The notes: generated by a model not told the origin, from the letters alone. A stretch of DNA of 15,010 bases from Phycisphaerales bacterium (GCA_028288905.1 JAQGHJ010000150.1:1-15010), one strand, 5' to 3'; counted from the stretch's first letter, positions 1-7,217 are shown. Translations and numbers: made by a program.

Positions 1-936
1 GTCGGCGTCTGAGTTGTAACTGAACCACGGCAGGAACGTGCCGACGACGACGAGGGCGGCCCCGGCGATCAGTGGGGCCCGGCCCGATCTGCCCGCCCAG
101 CCCCGCCCGGCCGACTTCGCCCATCCGGCCGACCACGGCCGAGATGACGGCGGCGGGGCGGCCGCGGCCGTCGCCGCCAGGGCGGTCAGCAGTTCGGCGC
201 ACTCGTCCGCCGTGATCTTCCCCGACTCCAGCAGGCGCAGCACCCGCTCCCGCTCCGACGACAGCCCGACCGTCGGGCCCGGGTCGGCCGGCGAGGGCGT
301 CGCCCCGGCCGCCAACAGCAGGGCGATCAGCGGGTGAACGAGCAGGGCGGCCGCGATGACCATGGCGGCCGCCGTCGCCCACTCCACGCCATCCTCCCAC
401 CCCGTCGCGGCCCCGGTGAACCCGGCGGCCAACACGATCGTCACGGCCAGAAACGCGTTCGACCCGCCGACCCACGCCCGCGCCCCGGCCGCGCCGCCGG
501 CTCGCTCGGCGTCGGTCAGCCGGCGGTTGACCCACTTCTCGAACAGTTTCACCGACAGCCCGAGCCCCAACACGACGAGCAGCCCGACGGCGAGCAGGTG
601 GACGGCCAGCAGCGGCGGCGGCGGGACCTCGAACGTCTGGAGCAGCCGCTTGGACCCCTGCGCCAACGGGCGGGTCGCCCCGGCCGGGCTGGCCAGGTCA
701 AGCACCACGCCGAGCATGGCGGCCGCCCCGGCCGCGAATGACGCCAGGCCGAGCACGACCCGCCGCCGCAGCGGCCACGCCGGGGCGACTGCTGGGCCGA
801 GCAGCCACTTGTACGCCGACAGGGACGTGAGCCACAGCACCGGCCATACGCACAGCGCCAGCGCGGTGGCGATCCGAACCCACTCGGCCCACTCCCGCGG
901 CGCGAACGCCGCCTCGCGCATCCATGATTCGTTCAC
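1..936 (-). CDS. Polytopic membrane protein with a cytosolic SHOCT-like motif (3' end outside the window)
   Basis: An uninterrupted frame of 312 codons runs from GTG at 936-934 to the left edge, so the C-terminus is missing. The GTG overlaps the TGA of the upstream DUF2089 gene as GTGA (936-933), which implies translational coupling. Hydrophobic segments lie near residues 20-40, 59-80, 108-130, 160-177, 187-211 and 287-305. Between the fifth and sixth is a polar loop of about 75 residues. It contains a short two-helix motif at about 227-252 (ERVLRLLESGKITADECAEL), which resembles the C-terminal SHOCT-like motif of DUF2089 proteins and the N-terminus of YvlB/LiaX-type proteins. A Pro/Ser/Gly-rich linker follows. 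No enzymatic motif is visible. I infer a membrane sensor or partner of the adjacent regulator; the function is unknown. The reading frame itself is well supported. Confidence 0.8.
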   Translation of the reverse strand, partial: MNESWMREAAFAPREWAEWVRIATALALCVWPVLWLTSLSAYKWLLGPAVAPAWPLRRRVVLGLASFAAGAAAMLGVVLDLASPAGATRPLAQGSKRLLQTFEVPPPPLLAVHLLAVGLLVVLGLGLSVKLFEKWVNRRLTDAERAGGAAGARAWVGGSNAFLAVTIVLAAGFTGAATGWEDGVEWATAAAMVIAAALLVHPLIALLLAAGATPSPADPGPTVGLSSERERVLRLLESGKITADECAELLTALAATAAAAPPPSSRPWSAGWAKSAGRGWAGRSGRAPLIAGAALVVVGTFLPWFSYNSDAD

Positions 937-1445
937 GGCGACCTCCGTTTGAGCAGTCGGGCGGCATCCTTCGCGGTGATCTCACCCCGCTCCAGCCGGC
1001 CGAGAATTGTGCCGGCGCTCACCGGCTCACCCGGCCCGGTCGCCGCGGAAGGCGGCACAACGGGGGCGGCGGCTGCGGGCACAGCGGCGGGGCGGGTGGC
1101 GGGTTGGGGCAACCCGGCCGATTTCGGCACTGGGGCGATTGGGTCGGCGTCCGCGGCGGGCGTTTCGGGGCCGTTCCCGAGCAGCGCGTTCAGCAGGTCC
1201 AGCCGCTTGCAGACGGTCGGGTACGAGATGCCCAGCGCCTTCTCGACCTCCCGGATGTTCCCGCGGCAGCGGAGGAACGTGAGCGCGAACGCCCGCACGT
1301 CGTCCGGCAGCCGCATGAACGGCGGGATCGGCAGGGCCGTCTCGACCGCCGACCGGCACCGCCCGCACGACAGGCGGGCGATCGCCAATTCCCCGTCACA
1401 AACGGGACAGGTCGAAACGAGCCGTTTACGCGGCAAGCCGTCCAT
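933..1445 (-). CDS. DUF2089 family zinc-ribbon/HTH putative transcriptional regulator
   Basis: The protein has 170 residues. The N-terminal zinc ribbon has Cys13-x2-Cys16 and Cys27-x2-Cys30 (CPVC, CGRC). A helical block follows at about 45-88 (LPDDVRAFALTFLRCRGNIREVEKALGIS..TVCKRLD), which reads as a helix-turn-helix and is typical of DUF2089. Then come an Ala/Pro linker (92-140) and a C-terminal SHOCT-like motif (143-167: ILGRLERGEITAKDAARLL). Family knowledge: DUF2089 proteins are small, predicted DNA-binding proteins often found beside membrane or envelope-stress genes, with no firmly assigned function. It is the first gene of a minus-strand pair and overlaps the membrane-protein gene by 4 bases. 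The ATG has a weak AGGA almost touching it, with an AT-rich candidate promoter/operator just upstream. It is probably autoregulated, which is inference. Confidence 0.87.
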   Translation of the reverse strand: MDGLPRKRLVSTCPVCDGELAIARLSCGRCRSAVETALPIPPFMRLPDDVRAFALTFLRCRGNIREVEKALGISYPTVCKRLDLLNALLGNGPETPAADADPIAPVPKSAGLPQPATRPAAVPAAAAPVVPPSAATGPGEPVSAGTILGRLERGEITAKDAARLLKRRSP

Positions 1446-1460
1446 ATCCTGGCGTTCTAC

Positions 1461-1500
1461 CTTGAATTATTAAAGTTGGCCATTGAAATATTCAATCATT
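1461..1500 (-). promoter_or_regulatory. AT-rich candidate promoter and operator of the DUF2089 unit
   Basis: Only 10 of these 40 bases are G or C, in a region of about 70 % GC. On the minus strand a -35-like TTGAAT (1495-1490) precedes an AT-rich stretch carrying -10-like hexamers: TTTAAT at 1474-1469 or TAATAA at 1472-1467, the latter at 17-base spacing. The stretch ends about 21 bases before the DUF2089 ATG. An inverted repeat ATTGAA-N3-TTCAAT occupies 1482-1496 and overlaps the -35. A further TTGAA half-site lies at 1462-1466, 21 bases (two helical turns) from the one at 1483-1487. That arrangement fits an operator, and the regulator just downstream is the obvious candidate ligand. The sequence pattern is seen; the function is inferred. 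Confidence 0.5.
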
Positions 1501-1666
1501 CCTGGGACTGAAGAAGGCAATCTGGAGCGGGGCTCCTGAGCGGCCGCAGCGCCATACGATGGTTTTGTGCTACCGGCGAGTCGGCCGGCCGCGGCAGGGC
1601 TGTAGCGCGTGGCGATCCGCCCGCCCCGCCCGAGGCGCCGGCGAGGGCGAACGAGGAATGCGAACG

Positions 1667-1978
1667 ATGTCCGCGATCAGCATGGCGATCGAACACGGCC
1701 GCCCGCTTGCCGACGCCCGGGCGGCCCTGCGGTCGGCCGTCGAACAGACGGCGGGGAAGTTCGGCCCGATGGTCCGGCACGTCGCGTGGTCGGCGGCCGG
1801 GGACGCGGTCCGCGTGACCGGGCCGGGCTTCGTCGTCGACCTGGCGGTCGACGCGACCCACGTCCGCGTGACCGGCGAACTGACCGGGGCGGCGGGGATG
1901 ATCGCCGGGCCGGTCGTGGCCGGGTTGAAGCAGATCGTCCAGCGGGCGTTCCAGAACAAGCTGCCGGGCGGGCGGTGA
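1667..1978 (+). CDS. Polyhydroxyalkanoic acid system family protein
   Basis: The product is a soluble protein of 103 residues. It matches by eye the small PHA granule/PHA-system family (PHA_gran_rgn), whose members are about 90-105 residues. It has an N-terminal LADARAALRSAVE helix, a W-centred strand (HVAWSAAGDAVRVTG), strands with FVVDLAVDATHVRVTGELTG, and a C-terminal amphipathic helix GPVVAGLKQIVQRAF. The start chosen is the ATG at 1667, because GAGGA (1653-1657) sits 9 bases upstream. The ATG at 1658 directly abuts that site, and the frame open upstream to 1559 encodes an Arg-rich non-conserved stretch. No PHA synthase, depolymerase or phasin gene is in the window, so a role in PHA storage rests on family membership alone. 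It lies 103 bases before ybaL on the same strand and may be co-transcribed with it, though ybaL has its own candidate promoter. Confidence 0.75.
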   Translation: MSAISMAIEHGRPLADARAALRSAVEQTAGKFGPMVRHVAWSAAGDAVRVTGPGFVVDLAVDATHVRVTGELTGAAGMIAGPVVAGLKQIVQRAFQNKLPGGR

Positions 1979-2045
1979 CGATCCCACGCCGCGGCGTCGT
2001 GACGTGTGGATTGGGCCCGCACATATGGAAGACGCCCGTCCGCGG

Positions 2046-2074
2046 TTGCGTCCCCCCACACCGTCTGCTATCCC
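2046..2074 (+). promoter_or_regulatory. Candidate promoter of the antiporter gene with very short leader
   Basis: TTGCGT (2046-2051) and TATCCC (2069-2074) are separated by exactly 17 bases. The GTG start of the antiporter follows 7 bases after the second hexamer. Each box matches the sigma-70 consensus at only 3 of 6 positions, so the case rests on spacing and on the similar arrangement in front of mutS and the aminotransferase. If real, the mRNA would be essentially leaderless, consistent with the absence of a Shine-Dalgarno sequence here. Confidence 0.3.
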
Positions 2075-2081
2075 CGCCTCA

Positions 2082-3851
2082 GTGCATGACCTCCCCCTGA
2101 TCACGCTGTTGGCCGCCGCGTTCACCGCCGCCTGGGTGCTCGGGATCATCACGCAGCAGCTCAAGCTGTCGCCGATCGTCGGATACCTGTTGGCCGGCAT
2201 CGTCATCAGCAAGTACACGCCGGGGTTCGTCGCCGACGAGCACCTGGCGCCGCAACTGGCCGAGCTCGGGGTCATCCTGCTGATGTTCGGCGTCGGGCTG
2301 CACTTCCACCTCGGCGACCTGCTGAAGGTGAAGGACGTGGCCGTCCCCGGGGCGATCGGCCAGAGCCTCGTCGCGACCGGGCTCGGCGTTTGCCTGGCCC
2401 TGGCGATGGGGTGGGGCCCGAAGAGCGGGTTCGTGCTCGGGGTCGCGATGGCCGTCGCGAGCACGGTCGTGCTGATCCGGGTGCTGACGGACAACCGGAT
2501 GCTCGACAGCACGCACGGGCACGTGGCCGTCGGGTGGCTGATCGTCGAGGACATCCTGACCGTCGTCGTGCTCGTGCTGATCCCCGCTCTCGGCACGACG
2601 GCCGGCGGGGCAGGACACGGGGCGGCCGCCGCCGGCAGCATCGGGGTCGCCCTTGGGGTGGCGTTGCTGAAGCTGTCGGTCCTCGTCGCCCTGATGCTGT
2701 GGGCCGGGGCTAAGGTGATCCCGTGGGTGATGGTCCGCGTCGCCCGGCTCCGCAGCCGCGAGCTGTTCACGTTGACCGTGCTCGTGATGGCGATCGCGAT
2801 CGCGGCCGGGTCGTATTACGCCTTCGGGGCGTCGATGGCGCTCGGGGCGTTCCTGGCCGGCATGGTGGTCGGGCAATCGCCGGTCAGCCAGCAGGCGGCG
2901 GCCGACGCGCTGCCGCTGCGGGACGCCTTCGCCGTGTTGTTCTTCGCGTCCGTCGGCATGCAGTTCGACCCGAAGTTCGTAGTCCAGCACCCGAACATGC
3001 TGGCGGCCGGGCTGGCGATCGTGTTGCTCGGCAAGCCGCTGGCCGCCCTGGCGATCGTCGCCGTCATCGGGTACCCGGCCCGCACCGCGATCGTCGTCGC
3101 GCTGGCGCTGGCCCAGATCGGCGAGTTCTCGTTCATCCTGTCCGACCTCGGCAGGCAGAGCGGGCTGCTCGACGCGACCGGGCACAACCTGCTGGTGGCC
3201 GTCGCGATCGTGTCGATCACGCTCAACCCGCTGCTGTTCCGCCAGCTCCCGCGGGTCGAGCGGTGGCTCAAGGAGCTCCCGACGCTGTGGCGGTTCATGA
3301 ACCGCAACGCTGCCAAGCGGGAGGCCCAGATGAACGCCGACGCCGGCCAGATCATGAGCGCCGCCTCGGGCCCGGTCGCGGTCGTGATCGGGTACGGCCC
3401 GGTCGGGCGGACGGTCGACCGGCTCCTTCGCGGCCGCGGGCTGGAAACGGTGGTCGTCGACCTGAACATGGAGACGGTTCAGGCGATCGGCCGGGAGGGC
3501 CGGGCCGCCCTGTACGGCGACGCGTTCAACGTCGAGGTCATGCACCAGGCGATGGAGCGGGCGACGCACCTGATCATCACCCTCCCGCACCACGCGGCCG
3601 CCCGGAACCCGCTGATCGCGTCGGCCAAGCTGATCAACCCGGCCATCAAGGTGTTCGTCCGGGCCCGGTACATCAGCGAGCGGGAGGACCTGGAGCAGGT
3701 CGGGGCCGACGCCGTCGTGTTCGAGGAGGCCGAGGCGGCCGTCGCGCTCGCCCGCCAGGTCCTGAGCGACGGCGGGGCGGCCGAGGCGGACGTCCGGCAC
3801 GAGACGACGAAGATCCGGCAGGAGTTCGCGGCGGTGCTGCCGGGGATGTGA
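2082..3851 (+). CDS. ybaL: YbaL/KefB-type cation:proton antiporter with TrkA-N domain
   Basis: The protein has 589 residues. The N-terminal ~380 residues form a CPA2-type Na+/H+ exchanger domain of about 12 membrane segments. The sequence follows E. coli YbaL closely as recalled: SPIVGYLLAG, LAELGVILLMFGVGLHF, STVVLIRVL, VGWLIVEDIL, RELFTLTVL, ALGAFLAGMV, PLRDAFAVLFFASVGMQFDP and AQIGEFSFIL. A cytoplasmic RCK/TrkA-N domain follows, with Rossmann motif GYGPVG at 437-442 and the acidic residue D460 (VVVDLN) at the end of the second strand, which points to NAD(H)-type nucleotide control. Predicted role: nucleotide-gated K+ (or other cation)/H+ exchange at the inner membrane. The start is GTG 2082, giving (M)HDLPLITLL, which aligns with the YbaL N-terminus. 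The upstream in-frame codons from 2004 encode a Pro/Arg-rich stretch unlike a membrane leader. No KefF/KefG-like ancillary gene is adjacent. Confidence 0.93.
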   Translation: MHDLPLITLLAAAFTAAWVLGIITQQLKLSPIVGYLLAGIVISKYTPGFVADEHLAPQLAELGVILLMFGVGLHFHLGDLLKVKDVAVPGAIGQSLVATGLGVCLALAMGWGPKSGFVLGVAMAVASTVVLIRVLTDNRMLDSTHGHVAVGWLIVEDILTVVVLVLIPALGTTAGGAGHGAAAAGSIGVALGVALLKLSVLVALMLWAGAKVIPWVMVRVARLRSRELFTLTVLVMAIAIAAGSYYAFGASMALGAFLAGMVVGQSPVSQQAAADALPLRDAFAVLFFASVGMQFDPKFVVQHPNMLAAGLAIVLLGKPLAALAIVAVIGYPARTAIVVALALAQIGEFSFILSDLGRQSGLLDATGHNLLVAVAIVSITLNPLLFRQLPRVERWLKELPTLWRFMNRNAAKREAQMNADAGQIMSAASGPVAVVIGYGPVGRTVDRLLRGRGLETVVVDLNMETVQAIGREGRAALYGDAFNVEVMHQAMERATHLIITLPHHAAARNPLIASAKLINPAIKVFVRARYISEREDLEQVGADAVVFEEAEAAVALARQVLSDGGAAEADVRHETTKIRQEFAAVLPGM

Positions 3852-3861
3852 AGGCGTCTCC

Positions 3862-4034
3862 CGTGGCACGGGTTTGCAACCCGTGCCGTGCGTACCCGCA
3901 CGCGGACGGCTCGCCGCCCTTAGCCTTACCCTGTTCCTCTCCTCATAGGGATCGCTACGCTCGGGCTGGTCGGGCCGGGTACGTCCCGAGGGCCGTGGGT
4001 ACACGGCCCGCACGGGTTGCAAACCCGTGCCACG
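3862..4034. repeat. 173-bp element bounded by 25-bp inverted palindromic repeats
   Basis: The left end contains a palindrome with arms GGCACGGGTT and AACCCGTGCC around TGC (3865-3887). The right end contains a 9-base-arm version of the same palindrome (4010-4030). Positions 3862-3886 are the exact reverse complement of 4010-4034 (25 bases), and the inner flanks continue as an imperfect inverted repeat (GTACCC near 3892, GGGTAC near 3998). The layout resembles paired REP/BIME-like elements, and I recall this palindrome as common in Gemmata-type genomes. It fills the ybaL-mutS gap, starting 11 bases after the ybaL stop, so it could also act as a transcription terminator. No transposase is encoded. 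Confidence 0.8.
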
Positions 4035-4049
4035 AAGAGGTGCCTCGCC

Positions 4050-4078
4050 TTGCCCCTGCCGCGCCGGTTCCATACGCT
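4050..4078 (+). promoter_or_regulatory. Candidate promoter of mutS with very short leader
   Basis: TTGCCC (4050-4055, 4 of 6 to the -35 consensus) and TACGCT (4073-4078, TAnnnT type) are separated by 17 bases. The mutS ATG begins 11 bases after the -10 hexamer, so transcription would start about 5 bases or fewer before the start codon. No Shine-Dalgarno sequence is visible. The promoter lies just outside the repeat element that separates mutS from the antiporter gene, so mutS probably has its own transcript. Confidence 0.4.
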
Positions 4079-4089
4079 GCGCCGCGCTC

Positions 4090-6798
4090 ATGGACCGACC
4101 CGACCCGCCGCCCGCCGCTTCGCCCGCCTCCGCGCCGTCGTCCGCTCCTGCCCCCGCTTCCGCCCCCGCCCCGGGCAAGAAGCTCTCGCCGGCGATGGAG
4201 CAGTACCGGCAGTTCAAGGCCCAGCACCCGGGGTACGTGCTGTTCTTCCGGATGGGCGACTTCTACGAGATGTTCTGGGACGACGCCCAGGTGTGCGCCA
4301 GGACGCTGGGCGTGGCGCTGACGAGCCGGAACAAGGGGTCGCCGGACGAGATCCCGATGGCCGGCGTGCCGTTCCACGCGGTCGAGTCGTACCTGCGGAA
4401 GATGATCGCGGCCGGGCACAAGGTCGCGATCTGCGAGCAGATGGAGGACGCCGCCCTGGCCAAGGGGCTGGTCAAGCGGGAGGTGGTCCGGCTGATGACG
4501 CCGGGCACGCTCACCGACGACCCGCTGCTCGATGGCCGGAGCGACAACTACCTCGCCGCCGTCGCGTTCGGGCTGACCAAGGCCGACGGGTACAAGGCGG
4601 CCGTCGCGTGGGTCGAGCTGTCGACCGGTGAATGTACGGCCGCCACGGGCACCGAGGGGCAGGTGCTGGACGAGATCGCCCGCCTGCGGCCGGCGGAGGT
4701 GCTCGTGCCCGAGCTGCCCAGCGGGGCCGAGCATGAGTTCGCGCAGCGCCTGCGCAACGTCGGCGTCACGTCGATCACGAGCCGGGCCGGGTGGCAGTTC
4801 ACCCCGCACCACGCCAAGGAAGAGCTGAAGCGACAATGGGACGCCGGCACCGCGGCCGGGTTCGGGTTCGCCGACGACGACCCGGCCGTCCTGGCGTGCG
4901 GGGCGGTGCTGAGCTACCTGACCGAGACGCAGAAGGGCGGCGTCGCCCACCTGCGGCCGCTGCGGCGGCACGTCGTCGCCGACCACCTGTCGATCGACCC
5001 GGCCAGCTGGCGGAGCCTGGAAGTCGACCGCACCCTCCGGTCCGGCGGCACGGAGGGGTCGCTCCTGTCGGCGATCGACCGCACCCGCACCAGCATGGGC
5101 GGCCGGCTGCTGCGGCAGTGGCTGCGGACGCCGCTGCGGGACGTGGGGCAGATCACGGCCCGCCAGGACGCGATCGCGGCGATGCTGGAGTCGCCGGCGG
5201 CGCTGAAGCAGGTGGTCGGCCAGCTCGACGACATCTGCGACATCGAGCGAATCGTCGGCCGGCTGGCCGTCAACCGCATCGGCCCTCGGGACTTAGCCGG
5301 GCTGAGCAAGTGCCTCCAGTCGCTGCCGGCCCTGCTGGCCGTGCTAGCCGAGATGCCGGGGGCGGACGCCGTCGCCCCAGAGTTGGCCGCCCTCGCGCCG
5401 TTCTGCCGGGAGCAGGCGGGCTTCTTGGGCGGCGCGATTCTGCCCGACCCGGCCCCGCACCTGCGGGAGGGGAACGTGATCGCCCGCGGGTTCGACCCCG
5501 AGCTCGACCGGCTCAAGGAGATCGCCAAGCACTCCGCCCGCTGGCTGGCCGAGTACCAGGCCCGGCTCGCGGCCGAGGCGAACATCCCGTCCCTCAAGGT
5601 CGCGTACAACAAGGTGTTCGGCTACTACATCGAGGTCACGAACGCCCACAAGGACAAGGCCCCGGCGAACTGGACCCGTAAGCAGACCACCACCACGAGC
5701 GAACGGTACATCACCGAGGAGCTCAAGGCGTTCGAGAACGAGGCGTTGACCGCTTCCGACCGGTCCGTCTCGCTCGAGCAGCAGCTGTTCGAGAAGGTGC
5801 GGCAGGCGCTGCTGCCGCACGTCGGGTCGTTCCAGGCGCTGGCGCTGGGGCTGGCGCGGGTCGACGTGTTGTCGGCACTCGCGTCGCTCGCCGCCGAGCG
5901 GCGGTACTGCCGGCCGACGGTCACCGAGGACCGGGTGCTGGACGTCGTCGACGGCCGGCACCCGGTCCTCGACATCCAACTCGGCAGCGAGTTCGTCGCC
6001 AACGACACGAAGTTCGGCCCGGACGACTCGCTGTCGCTCATCACCGGTCCGAACATGGCCGGCAAGAGCACCTACATCCGGCAGGTCGCGCTCATCACGC
6101 TGCTGGCCCAAGTCGGCAGCTACGTGCCAGCCAAGACCGCGACGGTGGGGGTGGCCGATCGACTGTTCACCCGGATCGGGGCGAGCGACGAGTTGCACGC
6201 CGGGCAGTCGACGTTCATGGTCGAGATGACCGAAACGGCCAACATCCTGAACAACGCGACCGACCGAAGCCTCGTCGTGCTCGACGAGATCGGCCGGGGC
6301 ACGAGCACGCTCGACGGGCTGAGCCTGGCGTGGGCGATCGCAGAGCAGATCGCGACCACGATCCGCTGCCGCACCCTGTTCGCGACGCACTACCACGAGC
6401 TGACCGACCTGAGCCAGCGATTTACGGGGGTGCGAAATCTGAACGTGGCCGTGAGAGAGTGGGAGGATCAGGTCATCTTCCTACACCGGATTGTTGAGGG
6501 CGGCACGGACCGCAGCTACGGCATCCACGTCGCCCGCCTGGCCGGCGTGCCGCGAAGCGTGCTGGAGCGGGCCCGCCAGTTGCTCGGCGAGCTGGCCGTC
6601 CACCACACGGCCCACACCCGCGCCGCCCGCGGCGTCGGCCGGGGCAGGGGAGCGGCGGCGGTCGACGAGAACCAACTCGCCCTGTTCGCCGACCCGTCGA
6701 AGGAGGTCGTCGGCGAGTTGGCGGCCGTTGACGTGGACCAACTCACGCCGATCGGGGCGTTCGAGCTGGTGCGGCGGCTGAAGGCGAAGCTGAAGTAG
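4090..6798 (+). CDS. mutS: DNA mismatch repair ATPase MutS
   Basis: The protein has 902 residues and all MutS1 domains. The mismatch-binding domain I (about 36-150) carries the F58-Y59-E60 wedge motif that contacts the mispair. The connector starts near 153, the lever/core near 298 (HLSIDPASWRSLEV), and the clamp near 499 (NKVFGYYIEVTNAHKD). The ATPase domain has Walker A GPNMAGKST (653-661), Walker B LVVLDE with D732/E733 followed by IGRGTST, and ATHYHEL. Near the C-terminus QLALF (862-866) fits a beta-clamp-binding motif, followed by the closing helix LTPIGAFELVRRLKAKL. It recognises mismatches and recruits MutL; mutL is not in the window. The start is the ATG at 4090, because upstream in-frame codons to 4027 lie in the palindromic repeat. 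It is slightly longer than E. coli MutS (853) because of a Pro/Ala-rich N-terminal tail (residues 5-28) and an Arg/Ala-rich linker near 840-857. Confidence 0.98.
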   Translation: MDRPDPPPAASPASAPSSAPAPASAPAPGKKLSPAMEQYRQFKAQHPGYVLFFRMGDFYEMFWDDAQVCARTLGVALTSRNKGSPDEIPMAGVPFHAVESYLRKMIAAGHKVAICEQMEDAALAKGLVKREVVRLMTPGTLTDDPLLDGRSDNYLAAVAFGLTKADGYKAAVAWVELSTGECTAATGTEGQVLDEIARLRPAEVLVPELPSGAEHEFAQRLRNVGVTSITSRAGWQFTPHHAKEELKRQWDAGTAAGFGFADDDPAVLACGAVLSYLTETQKGGVAHLRPLRRHVVADHLSIDPASWRSLEVDRTLRSGGTEGSLLSAIDRTRTSMGGRLLRQWLRTPLRDVGQITARQDAIAAMLESPAALKQVVGQLDDICDIERIVGRLAVNRIGPRDLAGLSKCLQSLPALLAVLAEMPGADAVAPELAALAPFCREQAGFLGGAILPDPAPHLREGNVIARGFDPELDRLKEIAKHSARWLAEYQARLAAEANIPSLKVAYNKVFGYYIEVTNAHKDKAPANWTRKQTTTTSERYITEELKAFENEALTASDRSVSLEQQLFEKVRQALLPHVGSFQALALGLARVDVLSALASLAAERRYCRPTVTEDRVLDVVDGRHPVLDIQLGSEFVANDTKFGPDDSLSLITGPNMAGKSTYIRQVALITLLAQVGSYVPAKTATVGVADRLFTRIGASDELHAGQSTFMVEMTETANILNNATDRSLVVLDEIGRGTSTLDGLSLAWAIAEQIATTIRCRTLFATHYHELTDLSQRFTGVRNLNVAVREWEDQVIFLHRIVEGGTDRSYGIHVARLAGVPRSVLERARQLLGELAVHHTAHTRAARGVGRGRGAAAVDENQLALFADPSKEVVGELAAVDVDQLTPIGAFELVRRLKAKLK

Positions 6799-6859
6799 TC
6801 GAGCGTCTCCCCGCGGCGAGCCAAGTGGGCCCCGTCCGAAAGAACCCGCGATTGAACCC

Positions 6860-7102
6860 GTGAAGCCGCCAGTCGGTTACGCGTCGCCAAGGGCGTCGAA
6901 TCCGATCGGTCGTCGGTCACGCCGGCTTCGTCGGGAGGCGTTCAAGCTGTTCGTCATGACGGCGGTCGTCGCGTCGGTCGCCATTGGCCTTTTCCTTCAC
7001 GGCAGGTCGACCGGGTTCACGGGAGCCGTGCTCCTGCTCTTCGCCGCTGTGTTAGGGCTTGCCGCCGCCGTGCGGGGACTCGAAGGCCGTCGAGGCGACT
7101 GA
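6860..7102 (+). CDS. Small hypothetical two-helix membrane protein
   Basis: An 80-residue frame with a GTG start follows mutS by 61 bases. It has a basic N-terminal stretch (GRRSRRLRREAF, about 17-28), two hydrophobic helices (about 29-47 FKLFVMTAVVASVAIGLFL and about 52-68 FTGAVLLLFAAVLGLAAAV) and a charged tail RGLEGRRGD. The basic segment before helix 1 predicts an N-in, C-in hairpin. Codon third positions are less GC-rich than in neighbouring genes, and no Shine-Dalgarno sequence precedes the GTG, so the gene call is uncertain. I do not recognise a family. Support comes from coherent topology and from the otherwise empty 536-base gap. Confidence 0.45.
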   Translation: MKPPVGYASPRASNPIGRRSRRLRREAFKLFVMTAVVASVAIGLFLHGRSTGFTGAVLLLFAAVLGLAAAVRGLEGRRGD

Positions 7103-7217
7103 CAGAGCGTTTTCGGGGGACGGAACTTCATTGGAGCGTTCGGTCCCACGCCGCTTCCGACCGGGCAGCGCCGAAATGCGAAAGCGGCACCGTGTCCGGT
7201 CGACGGCGGTCGTCGTC

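Noticed and set aside
334..1511. Several plus-strand frames (334-741, 356-952, 924-1511) opposite the left-edge genes
   Set aside because: They are antisense to the DUF2089 gene and the membrane-protein frame, both of which show coherent domains and topology.
1986..1997. Palindrome ACGCCGCGGCGT after the PHA-family gene as a terminator
   Set aside because: It has no loop and no T-run. Short palindromes of this kind are expected by chance in GC-rich DNA.
2079..4217. Open frame of 712 codons on the minus strand across the antiporter gene
   Set aside because: It is antisense to a gene with clear family motifs. Its product is Arg/Asp/His/Gln-rich with no domain, which is a common artefact of high-GC third positions.
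2723..4321. Plus-strand frame of 532 codons overlapping ybaL and mutS
   Set aside because: It is a frame-shifted shadow of two well-supported genes, with Arg/Gly/Pro-rich low-complexity output.
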